In this document: one piece after another, positions 11,121-21,797 of the stretch | Position numbering within the stretch: the first letter of the stretch is position 1 | Layout of the letters: each line of letters begins with the position of its first letter | DNA from: Sclerotiophoma versabilis | Lineage: Eukaryota > Ascomycota > Dothideomycetes > Pleosporales > Didymellaceae | Assembly: GCA_012274445.1 (NCBI GenBank) | Contig: JAAROD010000029.1 | Coordinates: 434,001 to 498,000, forward strand | Reading direction: 5' to 3' | DNA length: 64,000 nt | The notes under the pieces: generated by a model | Told to the model about the DNA's origin: nothing | The model's input: the letters and a program-made list of their open reading frames with translations, nothing else | The model's database searches: none | Made by a program: the position numbers and the translations under genes

Positions 11121-12336
11121 TCAGTGCGCAAACCCCACGCCTTTCCCTTTCCCCTGGTTCTCATACCCATATTGATACTCCTCCTGCTCTGACACAGGAC
11201 TAACCTGCTGCACCTGCACAAAACCCGCCTCCTGTCTTGGGGCGTACCAACTCTGCACCACACCTCCCTGCGGTATCTGTCCATGTGCATGCGCGACCCA
11301 GCTTGGATGCGGCTTTGTTTCCTGCTGCTGGTATCCGCCTTCCAAGTCACCGAACGCGCGCGTGCGCGGCGTCATGGGTGATTTGAGGTACATAGCGTTT
11401 GCGGTGCCGGGAGTGCGGGGCAGTTGTTGCAGCTCCCACATGTGCTGCCATTGCTCTTCGGCAGTCATTTCGTTGTCGCCGTCCGGGGTGGAGGCCCACT
11501 TCTCCTTCTCAGCTTTCTTCTCGGCCTGTCGTGTTTGGTGGGCGACGAGGGCGTCTTTTGTGGGCCACATGCTGTAAAAGGAGATGATGAGGAAGACGGC
11601 ATAGATGGTGCTTTAATCGTATTAGTATCTAGTGAGGGAAAGTCTGTTGGAAGTACTGGGAGGGATGGGAGACGTACAGCATAATGCAACTCACAGCAAA
11701 ACTGCTCTTGGCTTGCATGCAGTAGCTCCGAATCTGCTTGTCCGCCACGATGTTGCAGTTCTTAGTGATGTACCAGGGCGCGCCGTTGTTGCTGCGTTTC
11801 GGGTCGATGGTGTCGGGCGAGGTTTGAATGTAGATTCCGTAGGCCCAGATGGCGAGCAATGGGATGTGCAGCATGATAGATAAGATGGGGAGGAAGACAT
11901 GGAGTAGCCACATGGTTGCTTTAATCAGGTAAAAGAACATGCATACGACGCCAATTACAAGGTGATATTGTGTGTTGCTGGATAAAGTTAGTATTGTATG
12001 ATTATGCCTACCGCGAATTTCGGCTGCGCGATGAGGACCAACAATGTACTTCTTGGGTTCCATCTCTTCTGGGCTGCAGGCAGAAAGGACTTACAATCCA
12101 CTCCAGACTAACGGAATCTTCACAGGCCGGTAGTTTGCGTATGCGTAGACGATTGTCGATGAATCTGAGTTTAATCCCATCTTTCCACCCTCATTCCACA
12201 GAATAGTTCGGTATAGATTTGGCGACGCAATACCAAAGAGTGTGAGGTTGGCGACAGTGAACGGAAGCTCGAAGATCATGAGGAACCAGACATAGCGCGT
12301 AAGTCGCCATTGTCGTGGAATGAAGAAACGACCCAT
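11121..12336 (-). CDS. Four-TM membrane protein of unknown function, 343 aa
   Basis: Exons: 12336-12095, 11977-11678, 11610-11121 (344 codons). The acceptor of intron 1 has an ideal TACTAAC branch site 7-9 nt before CAG. Hydrophobic segments: YVWFLMIFELPFTVANLTLF near residue 20; LVIGVVCMFFYLIKATMWLL and FLPILSIMLHIPLLAIWAYG in the middle; and SSFAVSCIMLTIYAVFLIIS created by joining exons 2 and 3. The topology is therefore probably four TM helices with both ends cytosolic. The last ~145 residues are hydrophilic and rich in Q, P and G (for example TPRTRAFGDLEGGYQQQE). I recognise the pattern from other filamentous ascomycetes as a conserved hypothetical protein, loosely MARVEL-like in topology, but have no function to offer. 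Confidence 0.8.
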
Positions 12337-13072
12337 GGTGGTAGACGATAAGCTGAGATCAATGGCGATTTACAATGAGCTTCAGCAGAGCTCAATCCGG
12401 GTGGATGCAGGGCGTCGGAGTCGCTCAGTAACTCCACATAGACGAAGTCGGTCGTCAGTAATCGCAACGACAACCGTCCAGCATCGGCGCACGTCGAAGT
12501 CGAGGTCACACACACGCTTCGCACAGCTGGGGCGCCCCTCGCTCTTAACAGGCCGTTCGCACGGTCAGCGGGCCACCATGCAGCACGCCAAAGCGAAGTA
12601 CGCAGGCTTGTTCCAGCGACTGAGGGGCGAAAGTCCATCTGCAGGCGCTGAGTGGCACACACATTCCGGACCATCACACAGCGTATAAAGTGTGACTTCC
12701 AATCAGAGCTGCAGGAAGCGGGAACTAAGACGGGCGTATCCTTGCTGGCGTGTTGGTGAAGAATGTGGGCTAATGTCTGTATCGGGCAAGCCCAGCGTTG
12801 GCTCCCGCAGCTAACACGGCCTCGTCGATTTTGCGGTCTTTGCGGCGCGTAAATGCGAGTTAATGGTATGAGTATCGAATTGTGATAGCGCTTGCTGTGA
12901 CGACGAAGATGTGGTTGAAGAGTTGCGTATTCAAAGTGAGGTGACACTCAACTGACTATCTACTGGGATGCTGGATGCCGGCGTAGCCGAATATGCTGCG
13001 GCTACGTACCGAAAAAGACAATGCGCTCAAGCTCAGAAACGTGAGGAACGGGATATACTAGCATGTTGGCTC
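12337..13072. other. Intergenic
   Basis: 736 bp between the start of the four-TM gene and the stop of the OXNAD1-like gene, both minus. Open frames here do not join or resemble proteins. The left part should hold the promoter of the four-TM gene. Confidence 0.55.
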
Positions 13073-14226
13073 TCACCACCACTTTTCGCAAAGAACACGG
13101 TCAGGTGCGACGTTATCCTGCTCCTTCAGATATTGGACGATCTCGTCAGTCATAGTAGGAGGACCGCACACGTAGAAGATGGTGTGTTTGGCGTCCTCTT
13201 TATTTCCAACTGCACTCGACAGGGCAATGTCATCGATGCGGTGCGTCCATGCAATTACTGGCACTTCTGTCGCTGAGTCGAGGTTTGGTAATGTCAACGA
13301 CATGAGCGGTTGAATGGGCTGGTCGTTGCTCCGGTCTACTTCCGAGCCGTCCCATGTGCCTGTAAAGAACAGCTCGATGCGGTCTTTGGTAGATTCGGAG
13401 CGCGGTATCCGGAACAGGTCAATGATCTGTGGAAGGAAGAGGACCTCCTCCTGACTGGTCTCTTTCGAGGGCACCTTGGTCGAGTAGAGAAGGCGGACTT
13501 CGAGGTTGGGGTAGTTCTGGTTGATGTAGTACATCATGGACATCATAGGGCTGTTGCGGCGTTAGTAACTGCAGTAGACCTACATGGCGAAGTTCCCTAC
13601 TTGATGCCTACACCACCGGCGATGAAAATGGCGCGCTTGATCTTCGGTCGTTCCATGTTCACGCCGGGCGGCGGAAACACAAAGTTACCGCCTACCCGCA
13701 CGGTAACCTCCTTCCCTTGTATCTCTTCCACCGGCTGCCACAGCCATGCTGCGGGAGGATTGTCTGGGCTGTTTTGGATGGCGAGCTCGAAGAAGGGCGA
13801 GTGGTCGGGGTTGCCCTGAGGTAGCGCATCTTTCGGCGAGGATGTGATGGTGAAGCCACCAGCTTTCTCAATGTCAGGCACGAAGACGTCGAGCCATTGG
13901 CCTGGGAGGAACTTGCCTCAGCCATCAGCGCATGTCGAAAGCGGAGATGGGAAAGGAGCCGACAGTACGTTGAAGCCGTTCTTATCTACAATGTCGAACC
14001 TGAACGTCTTGATGCGGTCGTTGACGTCTGTCACCTGACCGACCGTGGCCCTGTGGAGTTCGTTGCTGCGCGGTTCGCTCGCGGTGCGTTCCTGGTGACT
14101 TATGCTCTTCGCCTTTGCAGAGCGCGTCGTGGGCATGCTGCCGCTGTAACGCCGTGTGCCGTGTAGGGGGACAATACGAGAGAAGAGGTGCTGCCGGAGG
14201 GTGTGACGGAATATACACCGCTGCAT
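13073..14226 (-). CDS. OXNAD1-like NAD(P)H oxidoreductase, 348 aa
   Basis: A flavin reductase of the ferredoxin-NADP reductase/cytochrome b5 reductase superfamily, closest in layout to OXNAD1. Exons: 14226-13969, 13911-13601, 13550-13073 (349 codons). The N-terminus (MQRCIFRHTLRQHLFSRIVP) is basic and hydrophobic with no acids, like a mitochondrial presequence. The FAD-binding barrel has FLPGQWLDVFVP and GGFTITSSP; the NAD-binding domain has IFIAGGVGINPMMSM and FYVCGPPTMTDEI, and the protein ends EKWW. All junctions are phase-consistent and restore motifs (GIN|PMM across intron 2). The substrate is not known. It is transcribed divergently from the hydrolase at 14474 over only 247 bp. Confidence 0.9.
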
Positions 14227-14473
14227 CCGAGCTGGAGTCAGGCTGGAAGAAAATGCTGCTGAGTGGGTGCGCCGGTGGGGTTCTTCGCTGTTCCTACAGA
14301 AGAGGGGCCCCTGGCGATCGAAGAAGCTTAACGGCTGCAGCAACAGGCTATGATGTAACGGGACAAGCCGCGGTAACTCAGCCGTGCCCAGGTGGGCTGA
14401 AACGCAGCTTAGGTGCAGGCTGCGCTCACTTGAAGTCCTGCTATCATCTACGTGCTCTTTACGTTGCTTCGAC
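14227..14473. promoter_or_regulatory. Short divergent promoter, OXNAD1-like / lipase-like
   Basis: 247 bp between two start codons on opposite strands, so the two promoters overlap or are shared. No clear TATA element. Confidence 0.6.
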
Positions 14474-15499
14474 ATGGCTATCGAGGAGGGCTGGCATACA
14501 TCAGACGACGGGCGCAAGCTCTACACGAAAACATGGACCACTGACCCAGCCGAAGGGCCGCCGAAAGCTCGACTCGTCTTCATCCATGGCTTCTCAGATC
14601 ACATCAACACCTACGGCAACTTCTTTCCGTACCTCGCGAGTAAAGGCATCGAAGTCTACAGCTTCGATCAGAGGTAGGATATAGTCTTATCTGTATGATT
14701 GGTAGCTGACTTCGCATAGAGGATGGGGCAAGTCAGTAGCAAAGAAAGCTGAGCGAGGCCACACAGGACCAACAAGCAGGGTGCTTGATGACATCACATC
14801 GTTCCTCAAGTCTGTGATACCAAGCCCAGTACCGCTGTTCTTGATGGGCCACAGTATGGGTGGTGGAGAGGTCTTGTGCTACGCTGCTCAGGGTCCGCGG
14901 GAGGTACGGCAGCACATCCGGGGTTATCTGCTCGAGTCGCCTTTTGTGGATTTCGATGCCAAGTCAAAGCCATCGTCGTTGACTGTTTTCTTCGGAAGAC
15001 TGGCTGGGAGACTGCTGCCACACAGGCAACTCGTCAACAAGCTTGATGTCAACCTCATCTCTCGCGACCCGAACGCTTGTAAACGTTTTGAGGAAGATGA
15101 GCTTTGTCATGATACAGGGACACTCGAAGGTTTGGCTGGGATGCTCGACCGCACTGGCGAGCTAGCAGCTGGTAAAGTCATCATTCCAGACGATGCTGGA
15201 GAGGGCGGGGTGACCAGGATCTGGATTGCTCATGGCGACAAGGATGGGATTACTGCCTTTGCAGCCTCAAAAAGGCTGGCCGACGCACTACAGGTCAAGG
15301 ACAAGGAGTTCAAAGCATACGAAGGATACTACCATCGTCGTAAGTCAGACACTCCATGATCGCGATGTCATAGCTAATGCTGGCAGTACACGACGAGCCC
15401 AGTCCTGACAAGGAGGTGTTCATGGACGATGTCGCAAATTGGATTCTAGCTCGCTCTGTGGATCCTGCGCAAGTGGATAGCGCAAAGCCCAAGTTGTAG
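14474..15499 (+). CDS. Monoacylglycerol-lipase-like serine hydrolase, 310 aa
   Basis: Alpha/beta hydrolase of the Hydrolase_4 (YJU3/MGL) family, predicted to split monoacylglycerols or similar esters. Exons: 14474-14673, 14720-15339, 15387-15499 (311 codons). Visible family marks: oxyanion segment FIHGFSDHINTYGNFF, SFDQRGWGKS across intron 1, nucleophile elbow GHSMGGGE with the catalytic serine, acid region IAHGDKDGIT, and the catalytic histidine in YHRLHDEP made by joining exons 2 and 3. The length is normal for the family. No signal peptide or TM segment is seen, so it is probably cytosolic or lipid-droplet associated. The lipid substrate is inferred from homology. Confidence 0.92.
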
Positions 15500-16245
15500 A
15501 CTTGCTTTGATCAAGGAAGTTTTGGTAGTTGCACAAGCTCTACTGGGCGTCGTAATATCTATAATTGATTGGTTGATTGATTGAAAGTAGTTAACATTGC
15601 TTGCGGTACTGGGGTAACACCCATTGCCTCGACCTCCGATAAGGGACTATGGACGTGCTAAGCTATGGTCTTACGGGGGGCATCCTGGCCGTGGGAAGTA
15701 ATTCGTAGTAGCGATTGCGCGCAGGCGTGGTCAAGTAGTGCTCCTCCGCCAGTTGAGGAAACGCTGTGGAAACATTTAGAGTTCCATATAAGGTTCCAAT
15801 GAAAGCAGGGCCGAAAGGCTCTCAGTATCGTGAATTCTACGAACAGACCGAAACTAGCATAATGCAAGGCTTAATTTGGAAGATTATTCTGTTTACGAAG
15901 CCAACTTGAACGCGCGTCCTAGGTGATGTTTTATACTTGGTGAAACATGCAAAAGCCTTCACAGCTTCTTATACGTAAAGGTGACAACGCAGTCCGCGAG
16001 GTCTGTTAAGAGAATTGAAGTATCGTATGAGGCTTGAATCAGCGTATGGATGCAGGAACACATGGGCTGACGGGTTGCATGTCGTGCCTGGCATGACGGC
16101 CCCACTTGCGCGGGACGATGATGTCTTGACCGAGCTTAACTGAAGATTGGCGGCAGCAACCTTCGCTCGAATTTATCGCAGGATGGTTGCACATGCATAG
16201 AGCTGCCACCCAGGACCGCGCGGAGCCTGTCATTGTGTCCTACCC
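15500..16245. other. Intergenic
   Basis: 746 bp containing the 3' end of the hydrolase gene and the promoter of the metal transporter, both plus. A short TTGATTGATTGG repeat lies near 15570. No gene or RNA gene recognised. Confidence 0.55.
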
Positions 16246-17833
16246 ATGCTGCTGCGCGTCCGGAGAGATGGCTTTGCTGTCTGCAGACGCGCGTGCCCGA
16301 ACTTACCGCAACGCGCCGCGCTCTCTCTACCACCGACGGTCGCATCAGCGCAGTCGCACGGGCTGAATAGCACGTCGCCCTACTTATCCTTCCCGGGCAT
16401 TGTCCGCCCACAGCTGCGCGTCCTGCAAACCTGGACACATACAAAGGGGGTCCGAAGCGGCGCACAATACCCGCAAATAACATCTCCCTCACTTAACTGG
16501 AGCTCGACCGCACACCGCACACGACACATTGCCGCTGCTATGAACAGCCTTACACACAGCCACGGGCATGCCGGCCACTCACACCATCACCACCACCACG
16601 ACAACACCTTTCTGCTTTCCAAGAACAAGCACGATGCCGGCGTCCGCATCACCCGCATTGGCCTCTATGTCAACCTAGGCATGGCCGTAGGAAAGGGGGT
16701 TGGCGGCTACGTCTTTAACAGTCAGGGTAGGAACACGTAGCAGTAAAAGACGCAAAATCAGAATCTGACGTACTGCAGCGCTCACTGCCGACGCTATTCA
16801 CAGCTTAACAGATCTTGTCAGCGATGTCATGACCCTGGCGACCGTTGGGTGGTCACTGAAGCCTCCCTCGCAGCAATTCCCCAGCGGCTACGGGAAGGTA
16901 GAAAGTCTAGGGTCATTGGGCGTGAGCGGCATATTGCTGGTGGGAGGCTTCATGATGGGCTGGTCTGCTCTGATTACGATCATGCAGCAGTTCTTCCCAG
17001 AATTCGCTGAGACGGTTGCAAATCTGGGTCTGCTGGCACATAGCCACCATCACCACCACGGCGCCGATGATCTTGGTCCAAACATCAACGCGGCGTGGCT
17101 GGCTGCGGGCTCAATTTTGATCAAAGAATGGTTATATCGAGCAAGTAAGTGTATCCGTTGCAGCATGTCAAGCTTTTGCTAATCAGCACACTCAGCACTT
17201 AAAGTTGCCAACGAGCGAAAGTCGACTGTCCTCGCCTCGAACGCCTATCACCACCGTGTCGACTCGCTCACTGCCTTCGTTGCGCTTCTTTTGATTGCTG
17301 GTTCCAACGTTCTCAACAACGCTGCGTGGTTAGATCCAGTCGGCGGTCTTGTGATCTCTCTCATGGTAGTCCAGGCCGGTTGGGGCAACACAAAGTCTGC
17401 ACTTCTCGAACTGGCTGACGTCGGTGTTGAGGACGAGATGAAGGAAAATGTCACAAAGGCTGCTGTGAAAGCATTAGAAAGTATAAGTACGGCGACCGAG
17501 AAGGTCGAGGTTCGAGCAGTACAAGGCATCAAAGCTGGCCAGAACTACCTGATGGACGTCGAGGTCGGTGTACCTGGTACTTGGACAATTGATCAGACAC
17601 GCGCTGTCGAGGACGTTGTTCGCGAGCGAGTAGGTGCGAAGGTGCGCGGTGTCAAGAAGGTCCGCGTGCGCTTCGTCACCAACAGCACGGGCGAGCCTGA
17701 CTTCCTCGATGAGTTCATCGCTGGCGACGTCACAGGCACAACCACTTCGGAGTCAGATCATGAGCACAACCATGATCATGCCCACGAGCACAAGCACAGC
17801 CAAAGCACCGACACAGCGCGGAGGAGGAAGTGA
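16246..17833 (+). CDS. Cation-diffusion-facilitator metal transporter, Mmt type, 494 aa
   Basis: CDF family, nearest to the mitochondrial iron exporters Mmt1/Mmt2. Exons: 16246-16726, 16779-17144, 17196-17833 (495 codons). A long N-terminal leader rich in R and S and poor in acids fits a mitochondrial presequence. The TM core starts near residue 140 (ITRIGLYVNLGMAVGKGVGG). The metal-site motifs of TM2 and TM5 are ALTADAIHSLTDLVSD (created at the first intron) and NAYHHRVDSLTAFVAL. Three histidine-rich stretches flank and interrupt the core: GHAGHSHHHHHHD before TM1, HSHHHHHGADD in the middle loop, and a C-terminal DHEHNHDHAHEHKHS. The C-terminal cytosolic domain is present. Iron is inferred from family; zinc or manganese is possible. 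Confidence 0.9.
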
Positions 17834-18301
17834 TCTTGTACCATTGCTTTTGTATAGACGAAGAACCAAGAACGGGCGCGGTGTTTTGGAGTGAAACCAC
17901 ACGGCTATGGCATATACACTATTTTGGAACTTCCTGATGGTTCAATGCATCAATTTCTTGCTCAAGTAGACTTCTACACTAATGCTCATTTCAGTCATTA
18001 CCCGCGGCGAACGACAGGTGATGCCACCACCGATCGGCGACTGCACCGATGCGCTGGGAGCAAAAACCCACTTCCAAACCTCTCAGTCACGATGGCGCTC
18101 TATAATTTACCCGCGGGCCAATTGCATACCATCTCCGCCGCAGACCGGCGGCAAAATGCGTGATGTAGGGCTATCGTCAATTTGTGGACCCTGAACCGTG
18201 GTCGCGGCTTCTGAGTACGACAACATACCATCTCTCAATGCCCGCTAAATTCTTCAATCTTTTTCAACTAATCCTTTCCACACTTTCGAGATATCACGAC
18301 C
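17834..18301. other. Intergenic, transporter to xylulokinase
   Basis: 468 bp with no gene recognised; 3' flank of the transporter and promoter of the xylulokinase, both plus strand. The last ~70 bp before the ATG are pyrimidine-rich, typical of fungal start regions. Confidence 0.5.
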
Positions 18302-20186
18302 ATGGCTGACCAATTCCTGGGGTTCGATCTGAGCACCCAGCAGCTCAAAGGTGAGCCCCACCACAGCTACCCCACCATACTAAGCTGACCGCGGGGACGC
18401 AGGAATCATCGTCGGCTCCGACCTAAAACTCCTGCAAGAAGCAAAGGTAGACTTTGACGCAGATTTTGGTGCAAAGTATGGCATCGAGAAGGGTGTGCTT
18501 ACAAACCCCGCTGAGGGCGAGGTGTTTGCGCCTGTAGCTCTGTTCCTAGAAGCTATCGATCTTGTGCTGCAGCGATTAAAGGAGCAGGGTGCGGACTTCT
18601 CAAAAGTGCAAGGTATCTCTGGTGCAGGTATGCAACATGGGACAGTTTTCTGGAGCCAGGACGCCGAGCATTTGCTTGCCAACCTAGATGCTGGGAAGAC
18701 GTTGCTGGAGCAGCTTGAGGGCGGTGCGAAGGGCGAAAGGAAAGGGGCGTTCAGTCACCCGTTCAGTCCCAACTGGCAAGACGCAAGTACACAGAAACAG
18801 GTCGAGGCCTTCGACGCAACTCTTCATGACCCCAAGAACCTCGCTGAAGCCACAGGAAGCAAGGCACACCACGTACGTTTTAACAAACGAAGATGAGATG
18901 CGTATACTGATGTGAAGCAGCGTTTCAGCGGTCCCCAAATCCTCCGCTTCCACGATAAATACCCAGAAGCATACAAAGCAACTTCCCGCATCACCCTCGT
19001 CTCATCATTCCTTGCCTCCATTTTCCTCGGCAAGATCGCGCCCATGGACATCTCCGACGTTACCGGCGCGAACCTCTGGGATATTAAGAACGGGCGGTGG
19101 CACGAGGACCTTCTCGCACTCGCAGGCGGCACCTCCGGCATTGTAGACCTTCGCAACAAATTGGGCGACGTGCCTGAGGATGGCGGAGCGAGCTTCGGCA
19201 CAATTTCGAGTTACTTCAGCAAGCGCTATGGCTTTCCCAGCTCGACTCAAATCATCGCGTTCACAGGCGATAATCCGAGCACTATCCTCGCCTTGCCTCT
19301 GCGCTCCTCAGACGCAATTGTCTCCCTAGGTACAAGCACGACCTTCCTCATGTCAACAAACCAGTACAAACCTGACCCGGCATACCATTTCCTGAACCAT
19401 CCAACAACAGCCGGATTGTACATGTTCATGCTCTGCTATAAAAACGGCGGGCTCGCACGGGAACACATTCGAGACGCCATCAACAACGACAAGTCACGCA
19501 GCTGGGACAAATTCAACGAGGTTGCTACCTCGACACCTGTGCTTGGCCAGTCCTCCCCGTCCGACCCCATGCGCCTCGGGCTCTTCTTCCCGCGCCCGGA
19601 AATCGTGCCCGCAGTCAAGGAGGGCGTATGGCGCTACACATACACACCCTCTTCTGGTCTATCGAACGCGGACGGCGACAACAAAGCGTGGCCGACGCCT
19701 GATGCAGACGCGCGCGCCATACTAGAGAGCCAGTTCCTGTCTTTGCGCCTCCGCTCGCAACGCCTCGTCGAGCCGCAGAGAGACTTGCCAGCGCAGCCGC
19801 GCAGGATCTACCTTGTCGGCGGCGGCGCGGCAAATACTGCTATTGCGGAGCTTGCGGGCCAGGTGCTGGGAGGCAGTGAGGGCGTGTTCAAGCTCGAGAT
19901 TGGTGGGAATGCATGTGCGCTGGGTTCCGCTTACAAGGCCGCGTGGGGTGTGCAAAGGGCGCAAGGCGAGAAGTTTGAAGACTTCCTTGAGCAGAGGTGG
20001 AATGAGAGCAGCTTTGTCAGGAAGGTGGCCGATGGGTATAGGAAGGGTGTTTTCGAGCAGTATGGAGAAGCTCTGAAGGGATTTGATGGATTGGAGAAGG
20101 TGGCTATTGAGGAGAAGGGTGAGGGGAAGAAAGAGGACTTGACAAAGGATATCGGTCTGGATGGGGGGGTTGTGAGGAAGAACTAA
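18302..20186 (+). CDS. XKS1: D-xylulose kinase, 594 aa
   Basis: Phosphorylates D-xylulose to xylulose 5-phosphate, linking pentose catabolism to the pentose phosphate pathway. Exons: 18302-18350, 18403-18872, 18921-20186 (595 codons). FGGY-family marks: N-terminal FLGFDLSTQQLKGIIV (phosphate-binding, joined across intron 1), GISGAGMQHGTVFWS, catalytic region MDISDVTGANLWDI, the ATP-site stretch SLGTSTTFLMS, and C-terminal YLVGGGAANTAIAELAGQVL with GNACALGSAYKAAW. It is slightly longer than usual, owing to a charged tail (EEKGEGKKEDLTKD). It converges on a second sugar kinase, with only 121 bp between the two stop codons. Confidence 0.94.
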
Positions 20187-20307
20187 AGTGCTACAAACTA
20201 GTTGAAACATAATGCAAGCAATTCAGCTCGATCGTCTACAAGGCAATCAAAAATCGGATACTCTGACTCCCTCCACGATCCTCCTTGAATCAGATCTCCA
20301 CAGATTC

Positions 20308-21582
20308 CTAACCTTGCTGGGAACTCTGCTGAGGATACTCCGCCAATTTCTCCCCCCATACCTCACTCCCTTTGATCTCCTCCCCCAATCCACCGAACCC
20401 CTGTCTATAAACCTTTCGCCCAGCGAGTTCGTTTGCAAACGCCAGTCTTTCATCGAGGCCCCAGGTTTTCTGCTCCACGAGTGCGTACAACATGCCCGCA
20501 ACAAATGTATCGCCTGCACCAACAGCGTCCACAGGCTGAGCAGTATGGGAGTGATCTGATGCTGGTGAAGGCTTCCAACCAGGCTGAGACGCGCGTATGG
20601 GCCGGTCGTTGTTGCATTTACGCAATGCTTCTGCGCCGGACGACCCCCAAGTGCAGATCAGTGTTGCGTCGGGGTGGGTGGAGGGGAGTTGAGTATTGAG
20701 GAATGAGGAGGCGGTGATGGGGGGTGCACAGATGGATGTGTCCGAGTGTGCCTAGACAATGTTAGCCTTTTGCTGGACACTAAAGGCATCCAGCGATCTC
20801 TAAGAAGGAATGATTTGATATTCCCACACTTGATGGATTACCCTGGAGGTATTCCAGGTAGCGGAGATGCACTTACTTCGGCCCAGATTCTTGAGAAGAA
20901 AACTACGTCCACCAACGCCGCGACATGCTTCAACCCCGTCCTGTCAGGCTTCTCGCACTCAACGCTAATCTTCACCTTGCCGTGGTACCCATACATTAAC
21001 CTTAGCCAGGCTACACACGGCAACAATACTTCTGGAATCCGACCTTCGAAGTGGATCCACACGTCGTCTTTACCAGCATCCATCGTTATGAGAGGTTCGA
21101 TCGCAGCCTTGAATTCTTCCACGGTCATTTCTTCCAGGGGATTCGCACTGACGATTGTCCGCGTTAGATTGGCAGCGGACTGAATGATATAGCTGCTGGC
21201 TGCGACTTGCTCGCCTTGCCGGTACTGGAAAAGTCTTGTCGACACATCTGGCAGCGAAGAGATTACAACCTGCGTATCCGGTGACTTTTGGTCAGGCAGA
21301 ATGGTAAGAAGTGAGAGCTCCGTGGAGTAGGTCAGTGTTTCTGGGTCGAAGTTGTCCGCAGGGAGAAGTTGGGATATGACTTCGAGTGTGTTGGCGGTAT
21401 TGCCGCCACGGCGACGGATGAGATTTGTAGCTCGAAGCTTTGTGTCTTCCTCAGGGAAATGTGGAACCCTGACAGTAGTCAGCATATCAATATTCTGATA
21501 GTGTTATCGAAATTGATTGCGGGAATTCGTACGACAGAATAGTGTCCATGTACACCGCGCCCACGCAGATGATGTGGGGCAT
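20308..21582 (-). CDS. pfkB-family sugar kinase, ketohexokinase-like, 361 aa
   Basis: Exons: 21582-21533, 21468-20877, 20751-20308 (362 codons). The 50-nt first exon encodes MPHIICVGAVYMDTIL, which matches the first strand of pfkB kinases, and joins to SVPHFPEEDTKLRA then RRGGNTANTLEVISQLL (sugar-binding GGN). The C-terminal DAVGAGDTFVAGMLYAL is the pfkB signature 2 with the catalytic Asp and anion hole. This N-terminal arrangement is closest to ketohexokinase; the true substrate (fructose, ribulose, another ketose) is not determined. It is convergent with xylulokinase, so its neighbour also acts on a ketose. Confidence 0.88.
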
Positions 21583-21797
21583 CGTGGTGTTGACGAAGCT
21601 TGGAGATATCCAGTGTTGGAAACGCGATGTCGAGCTCGTAGTGGTATTTTCGGTAGAACTCACTGTTTGCTATGATGTCATCATCACGAGGTCGAGTTTC
21701 GAACTGGAAGGCACAGTTACGGTGTAGATTGTTTACATTTGACCTTTCGCGCCATGCTACTCAGTAGAATATCGCTAAATGACTATGGAGTGGGCTA

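Noticed and set aside
12001..12094. A 21-nt intron in the four-TM gene that would keep the PEEMEPKKYIVGPHR segment as coding
   Set aside because: The length is below any usual fungal intron. The 117-nt intron ending in TACTAAC...CAG joins the same frame and gives the conserved NTQYHLVIG block directly.
12276..12947. 223-codon minus-strand frame upstream of the four-TM gene
   Set aside because: Composition is random-looking, it overlaps the real start of the four-TM gene in another frame, and no motif or splice partner was found.
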